Source: Limnomonas spitsbergensis (taxonomy: Eukaryota > Chlorophyta > Chlorophyceae > Chlamydomonadales). From it: DNA of 64,000 nt. Both the position numbers and the translations under genes were made by a program. The stretch lies in assembly GCA_037349105.1 (NCBI GenBank), contig JAYJMM010000041.1, positions 682,001-746,000 on the forward strand. The letters run 5' to 3'. Under the pieces are notes generated by a model. It did no database searches. It saw only the letters and a program-made list of their open reading frames with translations, and was not told the DNA's origin. Below are positions 36,028 to 47,419 of the stretch, piece after piece. The first letter of the stretch is position 1, and each line of letters opens with the position of its first letter.

Positions 36028-37118
36028 CTACGTGCTAGGTGTGAGTTCGGCAATCTCCTCAAAACGGCCTCCGCATTGTACGAGGTAGTCCAGGGCACCC
36101 TTGCAGTCTTCCACCCTAAACATCGACAAGGAAGAATGGTGAGGAAGGATGCTGGCATGGATGGATCACCATTAATACTTGCCAGAGTTTGCATGCAGAC
36201 ATTGGCCTGCATCCTATGCCCTTATTCCTGAACCAAGAGCACCGATCCCTCGCTCCCTCACCTCTGCAGAACAAGGTACATTGGAGTTATGCCATGTTTG
36301 TCGGGCTGATTCACCAGCACTGCTTTCATTTGTTTGTCTTGGTCATCTAGCAGTTTGTGGAGCATGTCCATGTCCACAGAGCGTGCCGCAAAATGGATTG
36401 CAGTCCTGCAAAAAGCAACAAGTGTTGAGTGTCTTTAAAGCTCAAAGCTCAAGGGCGTAAGTTCCAGCAAGGCTGCTGATCGTGCGAACATAAAACTGTC
36501 CAATGAGGCAGTAGCTTGCATCACAGCATACCATACTGGCACTGTTCAACGTGTATGGGATTTATGTGACCAACCAATGACATTGCACCGCTGAGCCACA
36601 CAATTGGCCCCAAGCATGCCCATGTGAAACTTTGGACATGTAGTGGAAGGTGATGCGGCGTCTGCATGGGACCCACCTTCCGTTGCATTCCAAGGCTGTG
36701 ACATCACAGCCGTTGTCCATCAAGAGTTGGGCAGCCTCGAGGCGCCCCATCTCTGCAGCCCAGTGCAAAGCTGTGCGCTGCAAGTCATCTGCATGGGGAG
36801 GTAGGGGTTTGGTGAGTCACAGCGTCGACTGGCGGTTGAGCATGCCATCGATCAACGACGATTAACTATGTACCTCTTGTGTTTGGGTCGAATTCAAGGC
36901 AGTTGTCCATGATAATATTGATGTACACCACGCTTCCTTTCTCTGCTGCTTGGAAGATGTTCTTAGGCGTGTTGTCCTTGTCACACAGGTCGTAGACAGA
37001 GAATTTGTCTGCAACAGTAGCGCATTAGGATACTCGACCTCGACCCAGGAATCCAGGATGCAAGCTTCAACTTACTTCCGGAAGAACGCTTCGCACTTGC
37101 AATGTCTTTCGTAGCCAT
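36028..37118 (-). CDS. Small ankyrin-repeat protein (5 exons, complete)
   Basis: Minus-strand exons: 37076-37118, 36874-37008, 36677-36788, 36262-36405, 36028-36115; phases agree throughout, giving 173 codons plus TAG. About four ankyrin repeats fill the protein. The clearest are TALHWAAEMGRLEAAQLLMD with NGCDVTALECNGR (exon 3), and TAIHFAARSVDMDMLHKLL with the divergent GITPMYLVLQ (exon 4). Exon 2 gives TPKNIFQAAEKGSVVYINII and exon 5 CKGALDYLVQCGGRFEEI. The protein is almost all repeat with a short polar N-terminus and no membrane segment or enzymatic domain, so it is likely a soluble protein-binding scaffold whose partner is unknown. The start is the first ATG of the frame, followed by a GTAAG donor. 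Confidence 0.82.
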
Positions 37119-37800
37119 TATGACATAACTGTGCAACGCAAGTTGTAACTAGCCAGACTAACGTCGGTACAATCCAGGTGCAATCAGTGCAATTAAAATG
37201 GGAAAGTGTATAGGCAGAACCCCCAAAACCTTCATGCGCAAAGTGGGGTGGCTTGAGAAACGAAGCTCGGTCTTTCTGTTGAAAATGCCAAGGCAATAGT
37301 CTCGGATGAACAGGCATAAATTCACCTGGCACCGGGTAGCTGGAATGGACGCTGCCCAGATGCTACCCCCGCCCTGACTTGCAACAGTGTCGGCGGCAAC
37401 CCCACCCACCCGCAGCGACCCTCAAGCGACCCCGTGGAGCGCGGGGGCGAAGCTCAGTCGTCGTCGATATTTGCCACGTGTCAGCGGTGATGTTTCCGGC
37501 GTGGTGCCGTTTTTGTGCTGCGTAGTAGCACCAGGGGATGACCAGGGGGTAGCACCTCTTGACCGGTATGCGTCCGTCGTATCTTCCATTCACAGGCGGG
37601 TAATCAGAGGTTCTCTGGTTCCAATGTTACGCTCTCAGCTAAAAGGAAAAGGTATATCAGCGGGAGCAAGATCCAGCAGGTGCAGCAGCCTGGTTTCCTC
37701 ATCTTATGTCATCATCGCTGTGATATGCAGAGCATCAAGCAGGCATCAAGGAGGCAGCAGCAGAATATTAGAGCATCAAGCAAGGTTTAAGAACGGTGCA
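37119..37800. other. Upstream region of the ankyrin gene, no other gene seen
   Basis: The promoter of the minus-strand ankyrin gene must be here, but I see no clear TATA box. Open frames on both strands lack any family signature. Confidence 0.4.
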
Positions 37801-38690
37801 AACCCGCTGGGCCCTGCTGAACGCTCGGCCGCACCGGGCTGGTAGGGAATGACTAAGCTCAATTCTAGCTGCCATGCACAGCCAGGACGATCAGGCAAGG
37901 AGCACCAACATAACAGGCCTGGAACAATTATCCTTCAGGGTTTTAGTGAGACCCTTCCACTCGAGCATGGCACAGCGAGTGTGACACTCTGGCATGTAAG
38001 GCTGGAGGTCAATGACCTTACATCTCCGGCATTCAAAACTGGTGGTATGGTGCGTCAGTGCCTCTCCTTTGACATCTAACATGGTAGCTGCCACGGCACC
38101 CACATCAATGACCTGGATCTATCCCTGAAAAGTCAAGCGATGTATGTTATGAGCACATGCCGGCTGTTGGTCCTCTCCACTCTTGTGCTGGGAGGGTGGC
38201 ATGGCTGCATCATGGTCCTGGCTGTGCAGGGTACCGTAGTTCAAATTGTTGAGGGTTAGTCTCTAGGGATTCTGAGGCGCCGGTGTCGTTTGCCTTTCCG
38301 GTCTTCTCTTTTGGTCCTTTTGTTGTTTGCCCCCTTTTTCGCTTTTCTGTTATCCCTTCTGATCAGTGGGGCGCCCTCGCGGCCAAGCAAGGGTGGGATA
38401 CGCTTACTTTTTTTGACTTTTCTTTTCTTAGAGGCTTTGTTGAGGGCTGGTCTCTAGTGAAACTCAGGTGTTGGACTTGGTCTTCTTTGCCTTCCCGGCT
38501 TCTCCTTTAGTTCCTTTCCCCCTCTCTTCCTTTTAAGTTCATTCTTTACTCCCTTCTGAACAGTTGGGCGCCCACGCGGCCGAGCTTTGAGCGGGCCCAG
38601 AGGTGTAACGTCATTGACCATAGTTCGAATTGAACTTAGTCATTCCCTACCAGCCCCATGCGGCTGAGCGTTATGCACCGTTCTTAACTG
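37801..38690. repeat. Dispersed repeat as an inverted pair, right arm interrupted by a retrotransposon tail
   Basis: 37787-37890 (AAGAACGGTGCAAACC, GAACGCTCGGCCGC, GGGCTGGTAGGGAATGACTA, CATGCACAGCCAGGAC) is matched in reverse by 38190-38235 plus 38630-38690. The right arm is split by the element at 38236-38622. Related copies lie at about 21140-21240 and 25140-25260. Confidence 0.72.
38236..38622 (+). mobile_element. Non-LTR retrotransposon tail nested in a repeat, about 16-bp target duplication
   Basis: The tail matches the reverse complement of 33905-34330, with two CGCCC..GCGGCC blocks and the terminal CCCAGAGGTGTAACGTCATT. ACCGTAGTTCAAATTG just before it and ACCATAGTTCGAATTG just after it are the target duplication with two mismatches. 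The element is non-coding. Confidence 0.78.
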
Positions 38691-39089
38691 GTGCCCGATG
38701 ACCTCTTCACTCCCGCAGTCTTTCTCCCCTGCAATCTCCCAGCTTGAACCACAGGAAAAACACCTCAGGGACATCCCTTACCAGCACGTGAGTCTGCTTT
38801 TGTCGGTTGCAAACATATTGCAATGTCTCCCCCGCCCTCCATTGTATCCTTCATGACTTTCCCAATCAAATGATTTACTATCAAGAAGACAACACGAGTC
38901 CATCCAGGTCACCCAAGCAGCGCATTCGTGTTGTGACTGGCCTTAGTTAGTTGATCGTGAAATTAAACACCCTTACCTATCCAGTGTGCAACGGAGCAGA
39001 CAGGGTTGCGCCCTGCAAAATAACGGTACAAGCCCTCACACACAAGACGCACGACACAAGATGAAGCCCAACACGCGGAACCTCCCGCC
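38691..39089. other. 3' flank of PRPF3, no gene seen
   Basis: Holds the 3' untranslated region of the minus-strand PRPF3 gene; nothing else recognised. Confidence 0.4.
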
Positions 39090-42000
39090 TCAATCCAACA
39101 CGATGGCTGGCGCCTCATCCCGGTTGAAAAAGGCAGCAATGTCCCAGTACTGCCCGATGCCATGGGACTCCAACAACGCCTTGGCGGCCACTGTATCGGG
39201 CAGGGCCTCCACAGCAAACTTCTTGAACGCCCTCGCCTTAACAACACCTTGCCAGACCTGCACAGGTTGGACACAGCCAAAAACAAAGGAAAATACTCGC
39301 TGCAATGGTGTTGTAATTCTGTGGGGCCGGGACACGGTCGCAAGAATCATCGGTGTTACGACAGGACGAGTCAGGCAATGTGCAGATCTTTGTTTGCTTT
39401 TGTGCGTAACGCAAGCAGAGCTGGGCCAGCAGCTGCCCCTGCCAAAGCATGTGCACGATGTGGCCCTCCACCCACCAGGACGGAGGTCAAGGACGTTACA
39501 CCTCTGGACCCTGCTCAAAAGGCACCCACCATGTCGCAGGTGTTGGGCTCTTTGCCGTCCTCCTCATGCTCCATATCCTCGTCCTCGTTGTCATCATCCC
39601 CGTGCCGGCCCCTCCGTTCTTCATTCTCAGTCGCCCAATCGATACGGCGCAACATCAGCTTCATGTACCTACAGGTTGCCAGGTTGCCAGAGCCAGTACA
39701 AAGGATAAGGCAAATGTCAAGGGCTCAGCAATGAAGAGCAGCCGGCTACTCTTCAGACTGCACTCCCCAAGTCCAATAATGCCTGGGAGTCTGGGACGCG
39801 GGTTCAGGTCAAGAGGGCAGGCAGTGACGTTTTGCATTGTTCTGGTCAAGCTACTCGTGTGGACAAAGGGTCTTTGCGTACCGCTTTGTGGACTTGGCGC
39901 AACCTTCAACGACGACCAAGGTGAAGTCATCGCTGATCAGGAGGACGCCTGCAGCACAAGGAAGGAGCGGAGCGAATCAGAAACAGGCAGGCGGCAAGGC
40001 GGCATCAAATACTGAAGCGGAATGTCAGCGAGCATAGGGAGGACAGTACACAGCAGCTGAGGTCTCAGTAAGTCAGAAAATTTCGACCACGTACAGAGCG
40101 CAGAAAACTGAAACGCAACAAATTCCGAGATTCTGGACATGGGATAGAGAGGGGCAGGACAGCAGCGAGCACCACTAAGTTTCAGATGAGCTCATAGTTA
40201 GGCGCCCACGCGGCAGAGCCTTTTTGAGCAGGGCCCAGAGGTGTGACGTCATTGACATATGCTTATGGCCACCCTCCATTGGACACATGGGGACACTCAG
40301 CCTGGCAACGCTGTCGTGAGCCCTGACACAAGCGACAGCAGAGGTGAGTCAGGTGACTAAAAGTGATCCCCGCTTTCGGGAAGGCCAACAGAACAGCTTT
40401 GCCAGAATGAGTGCTCTGACGCAGTCGATGGATGAAGGCTCTCAGGACAGCAAATCCACAAACCATGTATAAACACCAAATTTCATCCCGCAGTGCACCG
40501 TCCTCTGGGCTGCAGGTAACCCGACTCTGCCTGATCGATTTGCCTCGCACCTGTCATTTGGTTCTCCTTGGCGTTGAGGACCACCTTGCCTCGGTGCAGC
40601 TGCTGCTTATCATCCAGACGTGCCAGCTGCAGGAAACAGGGACAGAGATGCCGGGCTTGGATGGATGCAGCGGGAGGAGATGAAAGCAGTGGGCACAGGC
40701 GGATGCAGCGCAGGCACGAGCCTCAGCAAATCAGGAGAAGGCAATACTGCAACCGCTTTGGCTCTTCCTTGACCTTCTGTCCTTCATTATAAAATCTATA
40801 CCGTATGTATACGGTCAAATCCTGATTGCATGCACCGACTCCCGTGCTCTCCTCAGATCATTGCAAATAATGCTGTGTGTCTTACGATGCTGCGTTTCAT
40901 TGCTATGCAATGTGCTGCGTTTCATTGCTATGCAATGCGAAGATAATCGCCTACCAGGTCACCTGAGGTGGCGGAATACCGCGCCGGATGAAAGGCCCTC
41001 TTGGGGTCGAGCGGGGTATCCACTACCCATGCTTGCCCTCTGACAACCCTCCCCAAAGCTTAAGTTTGTCTTTGGAAGGGGTGCGCTCGCATTTTTACTG
41101 AAAAAACGAGAGTCCGGATGTGCATATACTAACCATGCGAGGGAGTACGCACAACAAGTTGACCTGTTCATAAGCGGTATACACACATTGGTGAGCCAGT
41201 CTGCATTGACATAATACATACAAGTGATCTAGCGTGCATGTCCTCCCCACACCTTGTACACGCTGGTGATGATGTCGATCCCGCTGTCATCAAACAGCTT
41301 CTTCAGCTTCTTCTCCCTCTTCTCAGCCGGAGTCAGCTTGCGAGCGAGGTTACGGTCGTCATGAGCACCCTGGACACCAGGCGCAGCACGGAAAGTGCGT
41401 CACGTTAAATGAGTGAGGAGGTACAATGAGTGAGGATGTACAATAAGGTACAATGAGTGAGGAGGTACAACAGCGGCCGGCAGGATATGTGCGGGTGTGA
41501 TGCAGTCAGTCCGAGAAATGACATTAGTCTGTCGATGCTAATGAGGTGTTGCTGTGGCAGGAAATGAGAGGCCACCTCTTGCGTTGCCTAAATCCTGCCA
41601 TGTTTCCCGATAAAAGCAAGCTGGGCCCTCTTGGACCCATATTGAATGGTGAAAAGGACATCAGTTGCATTGGGATTGTCCGTACCCTGCAGTTGACACT
41701 TTAAAGCACTGCCTCTATTCAAGAACAGTCGCCTGGGTCCACCCATCTCATCCTGTGTGTCCGTCCTGCATGCCTCCATCATGCAAATCTAGGTACACCA
41801 GCCGTGGGCTCAAGATACTGTAAAGCGCACGCCACCGTGCCTGGAGCGTCAGCTACCATTCCCCCGTCTCAGCTATGTCACCCTGAGCCTAGGAACCTTT
41901 GCAGCTCACATGGGTCTTCCAGCCACCTCTTTCAAGGGGAATCAACCTCACACACTGGAGAATTTCCCATTATAAAGAAGAAAGAAGTAGAAATGCCTCA

Positions 42001-45000
42001 ACCGGTCATGTTAGGTCGGGCACTTTCAAGTCTGGCTCACTGAACTCAAGTCCATGGCTCTTTCACTACACCTCACGTTAAGAAGCCACTTCAGACCAGG
42101 CCCTTCAAAGAAAGGTCTAACAAGCCGTGTTCACTGCTTTCCTGCTTCTTACTACATGCCTTTTGCGGCTGCTGTTGCTGCTGCGGCCCCTTCAAACCAG
42201 CACTTTAAGACCAGCATCCACCCGCCTGTCACTCAGCCACTTTGTTTTGGTGTAACCCTGCTGGGCAGGTACAATACTGTAGCTGAGGAGTAGCAGCTGC
42301 TGCTGCTGCCACACCTCGATTTCTACCCAGCTACCGACCCTTCACACTTCCCACCCAACGTCCTGCCTACCTGTCGCTCCGCCATCTGCTTGCGCGCCTC
42401 CTTCTCCATGGCAGTGGGATCTGCCACCGCCTGCTCCCCCATCACGCGGTACAGGTTGGAAATCTTGACCTTGGGTTTCGGAGCTTCGAGCAGGCCTTGT
42501 CTGTGCACAGAGGATGGATTGGGTTACAGCTTAAGGTTCAACACTTAAGCAAGGAGGGCACAAAGAAGCCTCCTTATCGACACTCTGGATATGGAGCATG
42601 AATGGAGCAGGCTCATTCAATAACAAGGGCTGTGATATATGGAGGTTTAAAGATGAGAGTTTACAGCTGCAGGGCCAAAAACACGAGGAACAGTGCTTAT
42701 TGTTTAAACTACAACTCGGCAGGCCGCCCAGCGGCAGCCATAGGCCAAATTAGGACCAAACCTAGACAAGCCTGCAACTGGTGACTGAAGCAGCAAGGCT
42801 GGGCACGAATGGGGGCATCCGGCCAGAGGCCGTAATGTAGCTGATTCACAAAAAAAGAAACACAGACCAGGAGGCAGCAATCCTCCAAGATGCATGGAGC
42901 TTGGAGCAGGTGCGCACATCCATTGAGCTCCTGCATGGGATCTTGCCTGCATGGGATCTGGCCCGCATGGGTTTTGGCCTGCATGGGATCTTGCCTGCAT
43001 GGGATCTGGCCCGCATGGGATCTGGCCTGCATGGGATCTGGCCCGCATGGGATCTGGCCCGCAGCTATCAAGTTAATCACCATGCAGTGCTCGCATGCGC
43101 TCGCACCTGGAGGGACCTCAACACGGGACAGACAAACAAAAATCATCGCGTCTGATGCAACATTCACGTCTTTGAGCGCCATTCTTGTCCTCCTCATGGC
43201 CCCTCTGGCGCCCCAATCCAGGATCAACCCATTACCCACACCCAACCCCCCAACCACTACCTAGTACCTACACCCGACCCCCAACCACTACCTAGTACCT
43301 ACACCCGACCCCCCAACCACTACCTAGTACCTACACCCGACCCCCCAACCACTTCCTAGTACCTACACCCGACCCCCCAACCACTTCCTAGTACCTACAC
43401 CCGATCCCCCAACCACTACCTAGTACCTACACCCGACCCCCCAACCACTTCCTAGTACCTACACCCGACCCCCCAACCACTACCTAGTGCCTACACCCGA
43501 CCCCCCAACCACTACCTTTTACCTACACCGGACCCCCAACTACTACCTAGTACCTACACCCGACCCCCAACCACTACCTAGTACCTACACCCGACCCCCA
43601 ACCACTACCTAGTACCTACACCCGACCCCTAACCACTACCTAGTACCTACACCCGACCCCCCAACCACTACCTAGTACCTACACCCGACCCCCCATCCAC
43701 TACCTAGTACCTACACCCGACCCCCCAACCACTACCTGCAACTGACAGAGCAATTCATGCAAGATCCTTGACATATCTGTACCTGATAAGATCTTGCTTC
43801 TCCTTCTCCCTCGCCTGCCGCCGCTGCGTCCTCAGCTTCTTTAGCTCTTTTTTCGTCAGCTTCAGCGGCTGGGGGGGCGGCGGAATCGCCTCCGCTGGCG
43901 GTTCAATGGCCACCGGGTGCTCCACATAAATGCTAATCTGCAGGGGGCCGACAAGGATGATGCATTGCCAGATGATGTTACTTAAAGCCGAGCAGGAGGC
44001 TTCAACGATGCTGGCAGGCGTTGGAAACTTCAAAGGGGCCCAAGGGGCCACCCAAGGGCCCGGTGATAAAGCATGCACATCGTTCCCCCCTTCCTTTTCC
44101 CAACCATATTCGTCCTGCTGTTGTCCTTCACCCTCTGTAACAAAAGCTGCTGCAAGCAAGCAAAGTAGCACACCACCATTTTCATTTGAATGGTCGCAGC
44201 GCCCTTCAGCCTGCAGCTCCGGGTTACACAGCGCCCACTCATGCCCCTAGAGATCACGTCATTCGGCGTTTCCTCCCCAACCTGCGCGTCCTTCTCCTTC
44301 AACCCCCCACCCTCCTCCTTCTCTCCAAGAGGATCATGAGATCATCACCTTGTTATCTTTGAGAGCCATTCCTTGCGGGCTCATGTCCGTTTCGTAAGAT
44401 CCTGTGGCCAGAAGGTTGCGATCCCACCATTCCACATCGGGAGGGGCGGGCTCATCCGGCACAGCCACAGGCGCCACCGCCCCGCCATCCTCCGCCGCCT
44501 CGCCCTCAGGGCCAGGTGACTCATCCCTCTGCAAAGAAGGCCAGGACAGGGTTCAGGGTTACTTAAGGGTTAAAGGTTGAACCCCACCACCCTTATTCAC
44601 TCCACATGCTCCCCCACCTTAAGGCTTAGGGTTTAAAACCACCACCCTTGTTCACTCCACATGCTCCCTCACTATTCATTCCATCCACAACCCGAAGGAT
44701 GCGATCACAGGCTTTTGAGGGCCGGTCTGCAGCATATTTGCTACCACTCACCCGCACACCAATGGGCACCAGGTTGGGATCACCCCCGATGGGAACCATG
44801 TTTGGGTTTGCTGAGGGTCCAATGGGCCCCTTGGGCAGGAGGGGCCCCCGCTTAACGGCTGCATCTCCATACCGCACTTTGAGCCTGAGCAGGTGGTGGG
44901 AGGGCAAGCTCATCGCGGAGGGCAGGTGAGTGGGGAAGGAACCGACACGACAGCAGCAGCGAGACGAATGGCGAGCAAGAGAGTAGAGAGGGTGGGGAGA

Positions 45001-46982
45001 CGACGGCGACAGCTGCACGGGTACAGCTGCCAGGTACGAGTTGAAACAAAGCACGATGGCTGAGCCCCATGAACAGATAAATCTTGTATTGGTACCTTGT
45101 GGTCTTGATGATCTGGATGAAGGGGTATGTCCCCATTGTGCATAGGAGCTCTGGACCTAATGGCCATTGCAGCTCCCAACCACTAGGCATGCACACACGT
45201 GCACACACCAAATTTTGGTGTCAGCCTCCCAGGTGTCAATGACGTTGCACCTCTGGGCCCTGCTAAATAATGTGTCAGCCCCCCTCAACAATCTTTTTTT
45301 CTGTACGTCCACCTTCAGGCAAGAGGCAGGCACAGGCAGTAAAAGCACCCCCATGCAAGCACCCCCATGCACCCATTCAAACCCAATGTCACACCTCATC
45401 ATTTCTGCCTGTTTCTGGAACGAGCCCTCCTGCACGAAATCAAAGGTGGCCTTCCTGCGCCGATCCGATTTTTTTGACGGCACCATCCGCTCATCAAACC
45501 CGGGATCAACAGCAGGCTGTGTGGGCAGTGCCGGCGCGTTCAGGAACGGGTTGGCCATCGTCGATGTACCTGGTAGCACAGAAGCCATGCCGCTGGCCCC
45601 GGCCTTCCGATCTACCAAAACATGGGCCTGATTCACCTTGAGCGATGATACGACCTGTGGGCAAGCACATGCGGGAGCTCAGGCACTCGCGTCACCCAGG
45701 GTGCAATGAAGGGCAAGGCACATAAGGATCATCCGACCCCTGCCTCTCCTCTAGCCTTTCATTGCCAGCCAGTCAGCCCCTAACGCCGCCCGGACACGAC
45801 AAATGGACTTCTCCACCATAAGCTTGCCGGGCAACATCAACGATTTGCAAAGCTGGACAAGCTGACAGCATTAGCCATCAGTCTACGCTCATGTCAAAGA
45901 GGCACCCTTGAGCTGTTGACCAGCTGTCGCGATTTCAAACTGTTGAAATTGGCAAGACTTGTAGATTTAAGCGGGTGGCTTCCTTAATCCAAGCCTCAGG
46001 GCGTATCGTTGATTTATTTATTTATAAGCAGCTCAGCATTCCCTCCCCAACACAGCACACCTGAACCCAGCCAGGTCTGCTCAGAGGGATCCATCCATGC
46101 CCTGTGCCCTATCCCATTTTCTAACCATGCATCAGAACCCACCTGGACTGTCCGAGAGACGACATTGCCCCGCTCGTCAACTTCTCTGCCAGATGAGTCG
46201 AGGCGTAGCGGAGCTGGCCGGAATCCAGCAGGCCCAGCAGGCACGGCAGCCGGCATGGCGGCCGTAGCATGCCCTGGTAGACCAAAACTGGCTGCTATCT
46301 GGGCAGCCTTTGCGGTGGCAGCGGCGAGCAGAGGATTACCTGCAGGCGGTGCATACTGAGGGTCGCACGTCCATGCACGAGGCAGGCCCTTAAGCCTTGA
46401 ACACCAATGCAGTTCAGCATGGGGAAGCCATTGGCGCTGAGATGCTTAAATGGCATGAGTAGCAGCATAAGCTCTAGGGGACATGGTCACTGGCCAGGCA
46501 AGTGATATTGAGGCAAGAAGTACCTTGACACCATGCATGGGGTTCCCTTTCACTTACCAGCATCTTGGCCCACTGGAGCAGCAGGTCTGCTCAGCTGCAA
46601 GGGGGAGGCAGGAGGAGGTATGTGTGTTCAGCAGAGAATGGGCTCAGAGGAGGCCATATGCTGGCCCCTGCGGCATATCATGCAGATCTGGAGAGACGTA
46701 ATCAATCCTGGACACAGCCATGCAGGTCATGCATTTGCCGGAAAGGGCGCCCATGCACAGCCTGCTAGAGGGAGTATGCTGCACCTGGGGTAAATTCTTC
46801 AGCTTCTCTTTCAACTCCTTTTGCAGCTGTAAAGCTTTCTTAGCCTTCTCGAGGGCCTCCAGAGAGAAAGTTGGTCTCTTGGGAGCTGCGGCGACAGATC
46901 CATCTTCTACACGAGGCTTCTTAACATCGGATCCATTGCTCGCATCGACCTCCCCATCGTGACCACGCTTTGGCCCCGTCAT
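39090..46982 (-). CDS. PRPF3: U4/U6 small nuclear ribonucleoprotein Prp3 (13 exons, complete)
   Basis: Core protein of the U4/U6 and tri-snRNP particles needed for spliceosome activation; acts in the nucleus. Minus-strand exons: 46785-46982, 46558-46594, 46143-46339, 45395-45654, 44752-44884, 44349-44528, 43783-43937, 42371-42500, 41253-41369, 40551-40626, 39882-39948, 39530-39668, 39090-39257. All phases agree, giving 618 codons plus TGA. Family landmarks in order: basic coiled N-terminus (SLEALEKAKKALQLQKELKE), LRLDSSGREVDERGNVV, VEWWDRNLLATG, VEHPV with LKLTKKELKKLRTQRRQ, KISNLYRVMGEQAVADPTAM, LTPAEKREKKLKKL, then the C-terminal Prp3 domain (VVVEGCAKSTKRYMKLMLRR, VWQGVVKARAFKKF, and HGIGQYWDIAAFF at the end). 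Human PRPF3 is longer; I see no N-terminal PWI domain here. The introns hold minisatellites and three retrotransposon tails. It shares a 437-bp upstream region with the divergent mTERF-like gene. Confidence 0.94.
39489..39526 (-). mobile_element. Retrotransposon 3'-end remnant in PRPF3 intron 12
   Basis: GTCAAGGACGTTACACCTCT then GGACCCTGCTCAAAAGGC is the inverse of the family terminus, ending close to the donor at 39529. Confidence 0.55.
40196..40262 (+). mobile_element. Retrotransposon 3'-end remnant in PRPF3 intron 10
   Basis: TAGGCGCCCACGCGGCAGAG followed by CAGGGCCCAGAGGTGTGACG and TCATTGACAT; antisense to PRPF3. Confidence 0.65.
40888..40940. repeat. 25-bp tandem duplication in PRPF3 intron 9
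   Basis: GCTGCGTTTCATTGCTATGC plus AATGT/AATGC, twice in a row. Confidence 0.85.
42745..42890 (+). repeat. Dispersed intronic repeat (GGCCAGAGGCCG family), copy 3
   Basis: Aligns block by block with 5065-5225: AGGACCAAAC, AACTGGTGACTGAAGCAGCA, CGGCCAGAGGCCG, TAGCTGATTCAC and CAATCCTCC. Lies in PRPF3 intron 7. Confidence 0.65.
42935..43062. repeat. 16-bp repeat in PRPF3 intron 7
   Basis: About eight copies of GCATGGGATCTGGCCT/GCATGGGATCTTGCCT. Confidence 0.92.
43250..43738. repeat. 31/32-bp minisatellite in PRPF3 intron 7
   Basis: About 15 copies of a unit reading CCTAGTACCTACACCCGACC then a C run and AACCACTA; the length of the C run varies. It ends about 45 bases before the donor side of exon 7 (43783). 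Confidence 0.95.
45232..45278 (-). mobile_element. Retrotransposon 3'-end remnant in PRPF3 intron 4
   Basis: TGTCAATGACGTTGCACCTC then TGGGCCCTGCTAAATAATG is the inverse of the family terminus. Confidence 0.55.
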
Positions 46983-47419
46983 GGATCAGCCGTCTCGTCC
47001 TAGGACCACGCAGTATTAATAGCAAGCAGATTGCTCCATGCAAATTACATGAACTCAATCCCAGAACGAACGGAGCAGTAAGAATGTTTAGGGTGCTGGC
47101 CTAAAATTCCCGGCAACACCCTTTCATACTTTTAGCGACTTCCAAACATGGGCTCCTAAAATCGCCGCCGAATTGAAGCATCCCCTACCCACCATATAAA
47201 CAACTAATGCACCCAGTGTCTGCGTGTCCCGTATTCCACTTCAAAGCGACTTCATCGTTCCAAAATCTACGCCTCACCACACAATTTTTATCCTGCTAAA
47301 GGCGAAGACGTCGTACTTTCGCCTGCATTTGGCGCTGAATGGCTGCTGTGTAAACCTAATCAGAGCCGGCTGGCGCTGCTGGCGTGTCGCACGTGGCGCA
47401 CATAACTATCCGAAACGCT
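46983..47419. promoter_or_regulatory. Shared upstream region of two divergent genes
   Basis: PRPF3 starts leftward at 46982 and the mTERF-like gene rightward at 47420, so both promoters and 5' untranslated regions must fit in about 437 bp. No TATA box or known motif stands out. The role is inferred from position only. Confidence 0.45.
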
